A DNA stretch of 64,000 nucleotides from Desulfobacteraceae bacterium (GTDB lineage: Bacteria; Desulfobacterota; Desulfobacteria; Desulfobacterales; Desulfobacteraceae). The position numbers and the translations under genes are program-made. The first letter of the stretch is position 1, and the number at the start of each line of letters is the position of its first letter. Below are positions 8,139-16,691 of the stretch, in pieces. The notes under the pieces are model-generated. The model was given only the letters and a program-made list of their open reading frames with translations, ran no database searches and was not told the origin of the DNA. Where the stretch lies: the NCBI GenBank assembly GCA_016743945.1, contig JADGFI010000016.1, positions 1-64,000 of the forward strand, given 5' to 3'.

Positions 8139-8978
8139 TTAGCTTTTTTTATAGACAGCTTCAATACACTGGATGGAATTTTTTTTAAAATTATTTTCCA
8201 TGTTAATGGCAAAAAAAGCGGCATTGGGGCCAAAGACAAGGAGGGGGCTTAGGGGGCGGGGTTTTTTGTTTTTTCCTGCTGTCTGGACCATTTGCCACCA
8301 TGCCAGGGCATTTTGGGTCTCATCTGAAAAATGATCCGGGATAAAACCTGGGCCAGAAAGGAAGGGCTCAAATTTTTCCCAGGGTAAGAGAAAGGAAATT
8401 TCGGGGTTACCGGCCCAGGGAACGGGCAGGGCGATTGTGTTATCTTCCCCCTGGAAAATTTCATGGAGGATGAGGCTTCCCCCGGGTTTTAAAACCCGAT
8501 AAAATTCTTCCAGGGCGGCTTGTTTGTTCTGGATGTTCATGAGAATGTGTTGGCAGAGAACGGTATCAAAGGTGTTTGTTTTAAAGGGCATGTCCAGGAC
8601 AGATCCGTGTTCATAGTCAACGGCAGCAGTAAGTTCGCACCAGCGGGTCAGATCCTTTGCCGTTTCAATAAAGGTTTTGGCAAGGTCAATACCGGTGACC
8701 CGGCAGTTAAATGTTTTGGCCAAAAGCCTGGAAGACCCGCCAATCCCGCATCCGGCATCCAGAATATGGATATCCCTGAAGGAATTATTATTTGGGGGAA
8801 GGTCTGTTTTTTCCAGAAGCCTGAGGGTGGCTTTGGCGCCGCCGGTGTGGAGCTGATCCACGGCTGCCAGGTCTTTTGTGTTCAGTGGGCTTGTGTGTTT
8901 ACCCGATTTCGTTAAGGCATCCAGGATTTTTTGGGATAGATTTTGGGAATGATAATGGTTTTCTACAGGGGATTCCAT
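8139..8978 (-). CDS. SAM-dependent methyltransferase, UbiE type
   Basis: A class I methyltransferase of about 279 residues. Motif I is ILDAGCGIGGSSRLLA, followed by GIDLAKTFIETA, GSVLDMPF and LKPGGSLILHE. This pattern is typical of small-molecule methyltransferases acting on quinones, sarcosine or sterol-like substrates. I place the start at 8978 (AAAGGCGCGGCC before ATG) rather than at the in-frame ATG 27 codons upstream at 9059, which has no ribosome site; either is possible. It lies 12 to 93 bases after the acetoacetyl-CoA synthetase stop, so it may be cotranscribed, but its substrate is unknown. Confidence 0.8.
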   Translation of the reverse strand: MESPVENHYHSQNLSQKILDALTKSGKHTSPLNTKDLAAVDQLHTGGAKATLRLLEKTDLPPNNNSFRDIHILDAGCGIGGSSRLLAKTFNCRVTGIDLAKTFIETAKDLTRWCELTAAVDYEHGSVLDMPFKTNTFDTVLCQHILMNIQNKQAALEEFYRVLKPGGSLILHEIFQGEDNTIALPVPWAGNPEISFLLPWEKFEPFLSGPGFIPDHFSDETQNALAWWQMVQTAGKNKKPRPLSPLLVFGPNAAFFAINMENNFKKNSIQCIEAVYKKS

Positions 8979-9071
8979 GGCCGCGCCTTTGGGTTTTTTT
9001 TCAATGGGGTTATGGGGTGGTGGGCCGGAACAAAGCAAAAGCTCCTTTGTTCCGGCCATTGGTTGTTTACG

Positions 9072-11021
9072 TCAGTCTTTTAGTTCTTCAAGATTTGCAA
9101 AAAAATCAAGGGCTTCCGGATTTTTAAGGGCGTCTTTGTTTTTGACTTCCTTGCCTTCAATCATTTTTTTGACCGCCAGTTCCACTTTTTTCATGTTCAG
9201 TGTATAGGGCACGTCCGGGGTTTCAATGATCTTGGCCGGCACGTGGCGGGGGGAGGCATTGGCCCGGATGTCATTCCTGATTTTCGTTTCCAGTTCCTCG
9301 GTGAGCTCAAACCCCTGGGCAATTTTAACAAAGAGGATTACCCTTACATCATTTTTCCAGGATTGGCCCACCACCACCGAGTCTTCCAGTTCTTCCATGG
9401 CATCCAGGCGCCGATAGATTTCCGCCGTACCAATTCTGACACCTCCCGGGTTCAAGGTGGTATCCGAGCGTCCGAACATGATGACCCCGCCCCGGGATGT
9501 GACCTGGATAAAATCCCCGTGGGCCCAGATACCGGGATATTGGTCAAAATAGGCAGAATGGTATTTGCTGCCATCGGTATCCCCCCAAAAATAGATGGGC
9601 ATGGAGGGGAAGGGAGCGCAGCAGACAAGTTCTGCCTGGGTGTCCACCACCGCATTGGCGTCATCGTCATAGGCATACACCTTCATGCCAAGGCCCCGGC
9701 ATTGGAGCTCTCCTGTGTAAACCGCTCCCATGGGATTGCCCAGAGCAAAACATCCGTTGAGGTCGGATCCGCCGGAAATGGAAGCCAGGAGCAGATCTTC
9801 TTTCACATGGGCATAGACAAATTCAAAGTTTTCATCAGACAGGGGAGAGCCTGTGGAAAGAACGGCTTTGAGGGAGGCGAGATCAAATTGTTCCTTTGGT
9901 TTAACCCCGGCATTTTTCAGGGCTTCAATATAACCGGCGCTGGTGCCGAAAATCGTGACTTTTTCTTCTTCAGCCATTTTCCACAGAGCATCGGGTCCGG
10001 GGTGGAAGGGGTTACCGTCAAAGAGGATGATGGTGGCGCCCACACTCAAAGAGCAGGTGAGCCAGTTCCACATCATCCATCCGCAGGTGGTAAAATAAAA
10101 AATGGTGTCTTCTTCTTTTAAATCTGTATGAAGGACCAGTTCTTTTTTCTGGTGGACAAGGACCCCGCCGCCGCTTTGGACCATGCATTTGGGAAGGCCG
10201 GTTGTGCCGGAAGAGTACATGATATACAGGGGATCATCAAAATCCATCTGAGTAAACTCAATTTCGGTCGCTTTTGGGTCCTTGAAATCGGCAAAATGCA
10301 CGGCATTGGGCAGACAGGAAATATCGGGTTTGGCTGTTGTATAGGGAATGACCACTATTCTTTCAATGGAGGGCAGTTCCTTTACAATGCCTGCGATGCG
10401 CTGGATACTGTCCAGGGGTTTCCCCTTGAAAAAATAGCCGTCAGCCGTGAACAATACCCTGGGCCGGGTCTGTCCAAACCTGTCCAATACCCCTTTAATT
10501 CCAAAATCAGGCGAGCAGGAGGACCAGATGGCCCCCAGGCTTGCGGCTGCCAGCATGGCAATGATGCTTTCGGGCATATTGGGCACAAACCCCACCACCC
10601 GGTCTCCCTTTGAGATCCCCATGGCTTTAAGGGAGGCGGCTGTTTTTGCCACTTCATCATAGAGCTGGTTATAGGTCAGGGTTCGCCGGATAGAATCTTC
10701 TCCCCTGAAAATAAGGGCCGGCTTGTCGTTTCTATATTGTAGGAGATTCTGGGCAAAATTGAGCTTGCTGTTGGTAAAGAAGGTTGCCCCGGGCATTTTA
10801 TCCGGGTTATCAATGGGGTTGGTATAGGGAACCGAGGCCTTGATATCTAAGAATTCCCAGGCAATTGACCAGAAATCTGCAAGGTTTGCAACCGACCATT
10901 CCCAAAGTTCTGTGTAGTTTGTAAACCCTTTGTTGAAGCGTTCATTCACCAGGGTCATAAATCGGTACATATTGGTACTTTTTATTCTAGGTTCAGATGG
11001 CGTCCACAATGGGTGAATCAT
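9072..11021 (-). CDS. Acetoacetyl-CoA synthetase
   Basis: 649 residues, acyl-adenylate-forming enzyme of the acetoacetate--CoA ligase family. The opening PLWTPSEPRIKSTNMYRF and the NFAQNLL region are characteristic, and the P-loop MYSSGTTGLPK and the hinge FGRSDTTLNPGGVRIGTAEIY are intact. It converts acetoacetate, ATP and CoA to acetoacetyl-CoA. ATG at 11021 has GGAGACAAGCAA before it. It closes a minus-strand operon of isovaleryl-CoA-type catabolism, where it would activate the acetoacetate released by an HMG-CoA lyase step so that thiolase can yield two acetyl-CoA. Confidence 0.93.
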   Translation of the reverse strand: MIHPLWTPSEPRIKSTNMYRFMTLVNERFNKGFTNYTELWEWSVANLADFWSIAWEFLDIKASVPYTNPIDNPDKMPGATFFTNSKLNFAQNLLQYRNDKPALIFRGEDSIRRTLTYNQLYDEVAKTAASLKAMGISKGDRVVGFVPNMPESIIAMLAAASLGAIWSSCSPDFGIKGVLDRFGQTRPRVLFTADGYFFKGKPLDSIQRIAGIVKELPSIERIVVIPYTTAKPDISCLPNAVHFADFKDPKATEIEFTQMDFDDPLYIMYSSGTTGLPKCMVQSGGGVLVHQKKELVLHTDLKEEDTIFYFTTCGWMMWNWLTCSLSVGATIILFDGNPFHPGPDALWKMAEEEKVTIFGTSAGYIEALKNAGVKPKEQFDLASLKAVLSTGSPLSDENFEFVYAHVKEDLLLASISGGSDLNGCFALGNPMGAVYTGELQCRGLGMKVYAYDDDANAVVDTQAELVCCAPFPSMPIYFWGDTDGSKYHSAYFDQYPGIWAHGDFIQVTSRGGVIMFGRSDTTLNPGGVRIGTAEIYRRLDAMEELEDSVVVGQSWKNDVRVILFVKIAQGFELTEELETKIRNDIRANASPRHVPAKIIETPDVPYTLNMKKVELAVKKMIEGKEVKNKDALKNPEALDFFANLEELKD

Positions 11022-11033
11022 TTGCTTGTCTCC

Positions 11034-11669
11034 TTATTCATACAAAACGGCAAGGATGGTGGCACGTTGGGTTTTTGCCGTGATGTAATGGGATGTGGTG
11101 GAAAGATAATAGGCACTGTCTCCGGGTTCAAGATCATAGGATTCATTGGCAATGGTCAGGTTGGCAACCCCTTCCAAAACAAAGACAAATTCTTCTCCGT
11201 TGTGTACGGAAATTTCTTTTTCCTCATTTTTTTCCAATTGGACGATGAGGGCTTCCATGTGTCGCCCCTGGACTTCAGGGGCTAGGCTCATATAGGAGTA
11301 GATATTTTTTTTGCTGGTTTTGGAAGCAGATCTTACCACCTGTTTCCTGTCATTTTTCCGGGTGATGGAATAGAGCTTGGTGCCCATACCGGAAACAAGA
11401 CGTCCCACAGCAGAATCCAGGGCCTTGGAAAGCCTCATCACTGTTCCCAGTTGGGGCTGTTCTTTACCGGTTTCAATATCTTTCAGATTGGAGACTTCAA
11501 ATCCGGTAAGGCTGGACAGGTCTTCAAGGGAGATTCCCCTTTCTTCTCTTAGCTGCCGGATGCGGGTTCCCACCTCTTCAACTTCCCCGGTCCTGCCATC
11601 TTCGATATTTTCGGTGAGGTCCTCAAAATAGTCTACATTGATATGGGGGATGTTCTCTTTTTTTTCCAT
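11034..11669 (-). CDS. XRE-family regulator with C-terminal cupin
   Basis: 211 residues: an acidic N-terminus, a helix-turn-helix of the XRE type at about residues 34-90 (IRQLREERGISLEDLSSLTG), then a small cupin barrel at about 130-211 (NGEEFVFVLEGVANL, LEPGDSAYYLS). Such proteins sense a small ligand through the cupin and regulate neighbouring catabolic genes. It lies 12 bases from the acetoacetyl-CoA synthetase gene and about 35 from the lyase-like gene, inside the operon, so autoregulation by an acyl-CoA or organic acid is likely. A related XRE-cupin gene is at 61264-61809. Confidence 0.92.
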   Translation of the reverse strand: MEKKENIPHINVDYFEDLTENIEDGRTGEVEEVGTRIRQLREERGISLEDLSSLTGFEVSNLKDIETGKEQPQLGTVMRLSKALDSAVGRLVSGMGTKLYSITRKNDRKQVVRSASKTSKKNIYSYMSLAPEVQGRHMEALIVQLEKNEEKEISVHNGEEFVFVLEGVANLTIANESYDLEPGDSAYYLSTTSHYITAKTQRATILAVLYE

Positions 11670-11704
11670 GGCATCTCCTTTGATAGATCATCCTTAGGTC
11701 AGAT

Positions 11705-12832
11705 CTAAATTTTGGGAAAGTTTTGATCCGGTGCTTCACCTAAGGTTTCTTTAAGTTTGGCAAGTCCGGGCCTGGCATACTCCATATGACCTTGTTTCAG
11801 GGTGCGGCCGTTCATGATGGCTTCACTGCGAAGCCTGTGCCCCACGGTTTTCTCCAATTGCTTGCCAAGCCACAGGATCCGGTCAATATCATATCCATGT
11901 TCTATACCCATTTCGTCAATTTGTACAAGGGTATCTTCCAGGCAGACCAGGCCCACATACCGGGGGTCGTCATAATAATAATCTCCGGTTCCCTTGATGG
12001 GCCGGTCATCCATGAAATTGGCCGGCTGGCCGCCAAGTCCGCCGAGGGTGGCTTCAAAATGGCAGATGCCTGCCTGGAGTGCGGCCAGGACAGAAGCCGA
12101 TGCCACCCGTTTGGTTTCATGGAAATGGGCAATGTGAAGACGTGTATCCGGGATCTCATCCAGGACCATGGAAAAATAGCGGTACACGTCGGCGGCCGAT
12201 GCTGACCCGTCATGGTCGGCATGTTCAATGTCCGTCGCCCCCAGGGACAACCAGTGTTTGGTGAACTCCACGGCATCTCGCATGTCCGTGGCACCGCCAA
12301 TGGGGCTGCCCCAGATGGTCGAAACGGTGCCGCACATTTTAAGACCCGCTGCCCTGCATTTTTCAATGCACCGGGCCGCTTCCGCCCAATAGTTGGGCAG
12401 AGTTGTGCCGGAATTGGCAAAATGGTGCTGCTCTTCTGTTGAGACCATCATCAACAGTCTGTCCGGGCCCACCCCGCGGTTTTTAAGTTCAATGGCCCGG
12501 TCCACGGCGGATTCCCTGATGGTGATGGCCGTGAGGACAACCTCCTTCATATCAATGCCTTTCTTTGCCGCCCGGGATACAAAATTGTCCGATCTTAAAT
12601 GGGACAGCAACGCTTCTGCATCGGTAAACTGTGGCATGAGCCGGGGGTTGCCTAGATTTGTCACCTCAATGTTGCGGCATCCGGCAAATATCAACTCCTC
12701 AAGATAGGTGATCTTTGCCTGGGTGGAAACAAATTTTTCCAAATGCTGAAATCCGTCTCTTACGGTGATATCGCCCACCGTGACTTTCCGGGGCATTCTG
12801 GGGAAAATTTTCCAATAATCATATTCTGTCAT
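11705..12832 (-). CDS. HMG-CoA-lyase-like (HMGL/pyruvate carboxyltransferase family) protein
   Basis: 375 residues with a TIM-barrel HMGL-like domain. The metal-binding RDGFQ (R25, D26) and HFH (H236, H238) motifs are present. The loop that in 3-hydroxy-3-methylglutaryl-CoA lyases reads GGLGGCP, with the catalytic cysteine, here reads GGLGGQP (Q269), and the following residues do not resemble the usual PYAxGASGN. It is also longer than the roughly 300-residue lyases. Its place between the carboxyltransferase and acetoacetyl-CoA synthetase genes argues for HMG-CoA cleavage to acetoacetate and acetyl-CoA, but the altered loop means a different substrate or mechanism is possible. AGGAGGACCCC precedes the ATG. 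Confidence 0.85.
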   Translation of the reverse strand: MTEYDYWKIFPRMPRKVTVGDITVRDGFQHLEKFVSTQAKITYLEELIFAGCRNIEVTNLGNPRLMPQFTDAEALLSHLRSDNFVSRAAKKGIDMKEVVLTAITIRESAVDRAIELKNRGVGPDRLLMMVSTEEQHHFANSGTTLPNYWAEAARCIEKCRAAGLKMCGTVSTIWGSPIGGATDMRDAVEFTKHWLSLGATDIEHADHDGSASAADVYRYFSMVLDEIPDTRLHIAHFHETKRVASASVLAALQAGICHFEATLGGLGGQPANFMDDRPIKGTGDYYYDDPRYVGLVCLEDTLVQIDEMGIEHGYDIDRILWLGKQLEKTVGHRLRSEAIMNGRTLKQGHMEYARPGLAKLKETLGEAPDQNFPKI

Positions 12833-12856
12833 GGGGTCCTCCTTTTTAATTCGTGG

Positions 12857-14443
12857 CTAAAATCTAAAATTTCCAAAGGTGGCCTCGCCAATGGGGCGTA
12901 TCAGGCTGACTTCAAAGGCCATGCCAAGCCAGTCCCTGATTTCTGAAAATTTTAGAACCCTATCGTTTAAAAGTCTGGATGCGCAGAAAAAGGGATGGGC
13001 TTCCCCATCATATTTGTCAATCATTCGCTGCTGGAAGGCTGCGATTTCATCTGTTGTCATGGGGGTGCCCGCGGCATTGCGTTTGGCCTGTTCAATGTGG
13101 AGCAGAACCCCGCCGGCACTTTGACCGCTCATCACCCCTGTCCTGGCCCGCATGGTGGAAAAAAGAAAATGGGGTTTATAGGCCCGGCCGCACATGCCGT
13201 AGTTGGCCGCCCCGTTGTCAGGGCCGATGACCAGTTGAATCTTGGGCACCTGGGCGCAGGCGACAGCCCTTACCATGTCGGCGCCATATTTTCCGATGCC
13301 GGCATGTTCAGAGTCGGACCCGATCATGTAACCCGGGGAACTCTGGATAAAGAGCAAGGGGATCTTTTCATAGGAGCATCTGACCACCCATTCGGCTACT
13401 TTTTTGGCAGCTTCATGGAAGATGATACCGGCGCCATTGGAACAGATCACGCCCACCGGTAATCCTTGTATCCTAATTTTTCCCGTGAGGATATTGGTTC
13501 CCCGGCCCGGGGCAAAATTTTTCTTGGCTTCGATAAACTCAGATCCGTCGGCAATGGCCTGGATGACCTTATAGCCGTTGAGTCCCTTGTGGGGAGAGGG
13601 GGGCAGAACCTCATAGAGGGATTCTTTGGATTGGGGTTCTTGAACCGGATATCGGTGCAGGTTAATCGCCTGGGGGCGGCTCAAGGAGAGCAGTTCCCTG
13701 ACCCGATCGATGGCCTGGGTCTGGTCGGCGCACAAATGGTCTGCCCCGCCGGATACCTGGGTGTGTACCTTGGCGCCGCCCAGGTCTTCGGCAGATATTT
13801 CTTCCCCTGTTGCCATTTTTACCAAGGGCGGGCCGCCTAAAAAAGAAAAGGACTGCTTATCGATCATAATGGATTCACAGGCCATAAAAACAAGATAGGC
13901 ACCCCCGGCTGTGTTACCGCCGGTGCTAAGCGTTACCTGGCGCAACCCCTTTGCCGACATCCGGGCCATATTGTAAAAGATGGATCCAAAATGCTGGTCA
14001 TCGGGGAAAACCTCGGCCTGCATGGGCAGAAACACCCCGCCGGAGTCGGCAATATAGATGCAATTAAGACCGCACTTTTCCGCAATGGCCTGGGCCCGCA
14101 TGTGTTTTTTTAATGTGATGGGAAAATAGGTGCCCGCCTTGACCCGGGCATCATTGGCCATGATCATGGTCCAGTTGCCGTGGACTTTTCCGATGCCTGT
14201 GACAATGCCGGCACAGGCCACATCCTCTATGCCTGGATAGTCCATGCCAAATCCGGCGAGCATGGACAGTTCAAAAAACACCGTGTCTGGATCAACAAGG
14301 TCTGTGATTAATTCCCTGACCGGACGTTTGTCGCGTTTGGCCAGGGTGTCTATGGCTTTTTGCCCCCCGGGCCAGATGGCCTTCTGCCGGCGTTCTGAAA
14401 GGCTTATCTCTTCGTTTTCCCAGAATGCTTTGGTGTTCGTCAT
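12857..14443 (-). CDS. Acyl-CoA carboxylase, carboxyltransferase (beta) subunit
   Basis: 528 residues, biotin-dependent carboxyltransferase of the methylcrotonyl-/geranyl-/propionyl-CoA carboxylase beta type. Both crotonase-fold halves are visible, with oxyanion-loop regions STGGNTAGGAYLVFM and GNYGMCGRAY-like GAANYGMCGRAY. In this operon the best guess is carboxylation of 3-methylcrotonyl-CoA to 3-methylglutaconyl-CoA, or the reverse. No biotin carboxylase or biotin carrier gene occurs anywhere in the window, so the partner must be encoded elsewhere or the enzyme works as a decarboxylase with another partner. It lies nine bases from the hydratase gene. Confidence 0.92.
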   Translation of the reverse strand: MTNTKAFWENEEISLSERRQKAIWPGGQKAIDTLAKRDKRPVRELITDLVDPDTVFFELSMLAGFGMDYPGIEDVACAGIVTGIGKVHGNWTMIMANDARVKAGTYFPITLKKHMRAQAIAEKCGLNCIYIADSGGVFLPMQAEVFPDDQHFGSIFYNMARMSAKGLRQVTLSTGGNTAGGAYLVFMACESIMIDKQSFSFLGGPPLVKMATGEEISAEDLGGAKVHTQVSGGADHLCADQTQAIDRVRELLSLSRPQAINLHRYPVQEPQSKESLYEVLPPSPHKGLNGYKVIQAIADGSEFIEAKKNFAPGRGTNILTGKIRIQGLPVGVICSNGAGIIFHEAAKKVAEWVVRCSYEKIPLLFIQSSPGYMIGSDSEHAGIGKYGADMVRAVACAQVPKIQLVIGPDNGAANYGMCGRAYKPHFLFSTMRARTGVMSGQSAGGVLLHIEQAKRNAAGTPMTTDEIAAFQQRMIDKYDGEAHPFFCASRLLNDRVLKFSEIRDWLGMAFEVSLIRPIGEATFGNFRF

Positions 14444-14451
14444 GGATTATA

Positions 14452-15237
14452 TTATCTCCCTTTATATACTGGTTTTCTTTTTTCTTTGAAGGCCGCAAGT
14501 CCCTCCACCCGGTCTTGGGTGGGGATGGTTACCCGGTAGGCATTGGATTCAATGGCAAGACCCGTGGCAAGATCGGTTTCAATGCCCTTGTCAATGGCAT
14601 ACTTGGCCATTTCCACCGCAATGGGACCGGTCTGGGCGATCATGTTTGCCATTTCCATGCAGGCATCCAACAGGTTCGCCTGGGGGACCACCTGGTTGAC
14701 AAGGCCTATTTCCAGGGCTTCTGCTGCAGCGACCCGTCTGCCCGTAAAAATCAATTCCTTTGCCTTTGCCACCCCTATGATTCGGGGCAGCCGCTGGGTG
14801 CCGCCGCCGCCTGGGATAATGGCAAGCCGAGTTTCGGTGAGTCCCATGGAGGCTGTGTCTGCGGCAATACGGATATCCGATGCCAGGGCCACTTCGGTCC
14901 CTCCGCCCAGGGCGATCCCGTTAACGGCTGCGATGACAGGCAGGGGAAGATTTTGGATGGCGGTTAAAAGATTGCGGATGGTGAGGATGAAGCGTTTTAC
15001 CTCCTCCGGGGGCAGGGTGGCCCTTTCCTTTAGGTCGGCCCCGGCGCAAAAGGAGCGTTCTCCGCTACCTGTGATAATGACGCACCGGATGTCTGTTCTG
15101 TATTGCAGGGCTTCTATTTTATCCTTAAGGGCATAGAGCAGGTCAAAATTCAGACAGTTCATTACCCTGGGGCGGTTCAGGGTCAACAAGATTGCCTGAT
15201 TTTTTTCTTCTGTCAGCAAAAGTGGTTCGTTGTTCAT
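14452..15237 (-). CDS. Enoyl-CoA hydratase, methylglutaconyl-CoA hydratase-like
   Basis: 261 residues of the crotonase family. Both catalytic glutamates are present, one in GGGTEVALASD and one in MGLTETRLAIIPGGGGTQR. The latter stretch is strikingly like AUH-type 3-methylglutaconyl-CoA hydratases, which hydrate 3-methylglutaconyl-CoA to HMG-CoA. This fits its position between the acyl-CoA dehydrogenase and carboxyltransferase genes. ACGGAGACGACT precedes the ATG at 15237. A general enoyl-CoA hydratase cannot be excluded. Confidence 0.9.
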   Translation of the reverse strand: MNNEPLLLTEEKNQAILLTLNRPRVMNCLNFDLLYALKDKIEALQYRTDIRCVIITGSGERSFCAGADLKERATLPPEEVKRFILTIRNLLTAIQNLPLPVIAAVNGIALGGGTEVALASDIRIAADTASMGLTETRLAIIPGGGGTQRLPRIIGVAKAKELIFTGRRVAAAEALEIGLVNQVVPQANLLDACMEMANMIAQTGPIAVEMAKYAIDKGIETDLATGLAIESNAYRVTIPTQDRVEGLAAFKEKRKPVYKGR

Positions 15238-15258
15238 AGTCGTCTCCGTTAAAACAGC

Positions 15259-16407
15259 TTAGCAGCCAATATATCTTGCAACAACAAGGCGTTGTACTTC
15301 CGAGGTGCCTTCCCCTATTTCAAGAAGTTTCTGGTCCCTGTAAAATCGTTCCACATTGTATTCTTTCATTAACCCATAGCCGCCATGGATCTGGACCGCA
15401 TGGTCCGCCACCCGGCCCATGACCTCGGAGCAGTAAAGCTTGCCCATGGCCGCTTCCTTCTCATAGGGCCGATGGTTGCTCTTGAGCCAGCAGGCTTTAT
15501 ACAAGAGGTTTCTGGCGCATTCGATTTCCATGGCAGAATCGGCTAACTTGAAGGCAATTGCCTGGAATTTGGAAATGGGTTGGCCAAATTGTTGTCTTTG
15601 CTTGGCATATTTCAGGGCCAGGTCATAGGCGCCTTGGGCGCCGCCCAACCCCATGGATCCGATGGAAAGTCTTCCCCCGTCCAGGGTGGACAGCATCTGG
15701 TGAAAGCCGTCCCCTTTTTTGCCCAGGATATTTTCTTTTGGGACCCTTACATCGTCAAAATAGAGCTCTGCCGTGTTGGAGGCTCTCCACATCATTTTTT
15801 TGTGCATGGGAATTGCCTTAAACCCAGGCGTGCCGGCTTCAACCAGGATGCACGAATATTCGGGTTTCCCATTGTCACGGGTGCCGGTGATGGCCTGGAC
15901 GGTGACGCCCATGGTCAAATCACAGGCGGCATTGGTGATAAATATTTTGGATCCGTTGATCACCCATTCATTGCCATCCAGAACGGCCGTGGTTTTACTG
16001 CCCCCGGCATCGGACCCGGCCGTGGGTTCAGTGAGACCAAACCCCCACAAGCCTTCGCCAGCACACAGTTTTGGCAGGTATTTATGTTTTTGTTCTTCTG
16101 TGCCAAAATAGTAAATCGGACCGATCCCAAGGGAGTTGCCCGCTGCAATGGTGGCTGCCTGGGAGCCGTCTATTCTTGCAACCTCTTCAACCGCAATAAT
16201 ATAAGAGATATAATCCATTGCCTGGCCTTCATATTCTTCTGAAACAAACATTCCGAAAAGACCGATTTCTCCCATTTTGCGGGTCAGCTTGCTTGAAAAT
16301 TCTTCTCGTTCATCCAGTTCGCCTGCAATGGGGGCAATCTCTTTTTGGGCAAACTTTCTGACTTCCTTACGGATCATCTCCTGTTCTTTGGTAAGGTCAA
16401 AATCCAC
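15259..16407 (-). CDS. Acyl-CoA dehydrogenase (isovaleryl/short-branched type by context)
   Basis: 382 residues, FAD-dependent acyl-CoA dehydrogenase. GFGLTEPTAGSDAGG and the C-terminal QIHGGYGLMKEYNVERFYRD and GEGTSEVQR signatures are present, the latter supplying the usual catalytic glutamate. The start is a GTG at 16407 preceded by AAGGAGGCAAAGG. It is the first gene of the minus-strand operon running to acetoacetyl-CoA synthetase, so isovaleryl-CoA or 2-methylbutyryl-CoA is a likely substrate; electrons would pass to ETF. A strong promoter and a TetR-type palindrome lie upstream. Confidence 0.93.
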   Translation of the reverse strand: MDFDLTKEQEMIRKEVRKFAQKEIAPIAGELDEREEFSSKLTRKMGEIGLFGMFVSEEYEGQAMDYISYIIAVEEVARIDGSQAATIAAGNSLGIGPIYYFGTEEQKHKYLPKLCAGEGLWGFGLTEPTAGSDAGGSKTTAVLDGNEWVINGSKIFITNAACDLTMGVTVQAITGTRDNGKPEYSCILVEAGTPGFKAIPMHKKMMWRASNTAELYFDDVRVPKENILGKKGDGFHQMLSTLDGGRLSIGSMGLGGAQGAYDLALKYAKQRQQFGQPISKFQAIAFKLADSAMEIECARNLLYKACWLKSNHRPYEKEAAMGKLYCSEVMGRVADHAVQIHGGYGLMKEYNVERFYRDQKLLEIGEGTSEVQRLVVARYIGC

Positions 16408-16492
16408 CCTTTGCCTCCTTCATATTTATGGGTTAACTATAATTCTTGCATATAGGGTGCAACTTTTTGCTCGGGATAGTTTAAAAAAAACT

Positions 16493-16508
16493 GATCGAGC
16501 GCTCAGTC
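16493..16508 (-). promoter_or_regulatory. TetR-type operator, site 1
   Basis: GATCGAGCGCTCAGTC is an imperfect palindrome around GAGCGCTC, sharing 13 contiguous bases with the sites at 19267 and 39594. It lies 13 bases downstream of the predicted -10 box of the acyl-CoA dehydrogenase operon, so a bound repressor would cover the transcription start. Its near edge is 86 bases above the start codon, exactly as for the site before the ligase at 39508. Confidence 0.8.
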
Positions 16509-16520
16509 TATTTTTAAGAT

Positions 16521-16548
16521 ACTATATTTAAAGAAATTATTTTGTCAA
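16521..16548 (-). promoter_or_regulatory. Sigma-70 promoter of the acyl-CoA dehydrogenase operon
   Basis: On the minus strand TTGACA (16543-16548) and TATAGT (16521-16526) are separated by 16 bases, close to consensus, directly upstream of the TetR-type palindrome. Confidence 0.75.
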
Positions 16549-16691
16549 ACAATTTTTATCCATGGCGGAATAAAAAATATACCCGGGGCGAAAAATCCCT
16601 GGAAACCTGCCGATGCAAGAGAAAAATTTTGTATGCTGCATCAGGGCAAAAAAAGCGTTATGGAGCAGGGGATATAACAAGAGAATGGGAA

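Noticed and set aside
9243..10121. Plus-strand open frame of 292 codons
   Set aside because: It lies entirely antisense to acetoacetyl-CoA synthetase; Gly/Pro-rich shadow composition.
12857..14443. Glutaconyl-CoA decarboxylase alpha subunit as the identity of the carboxyltransferase
   Set aside because: No membrane beta, gamma or delta decarboxylase subunits are nearby and the operon content fits a methylcrotonyl-CoA type better.
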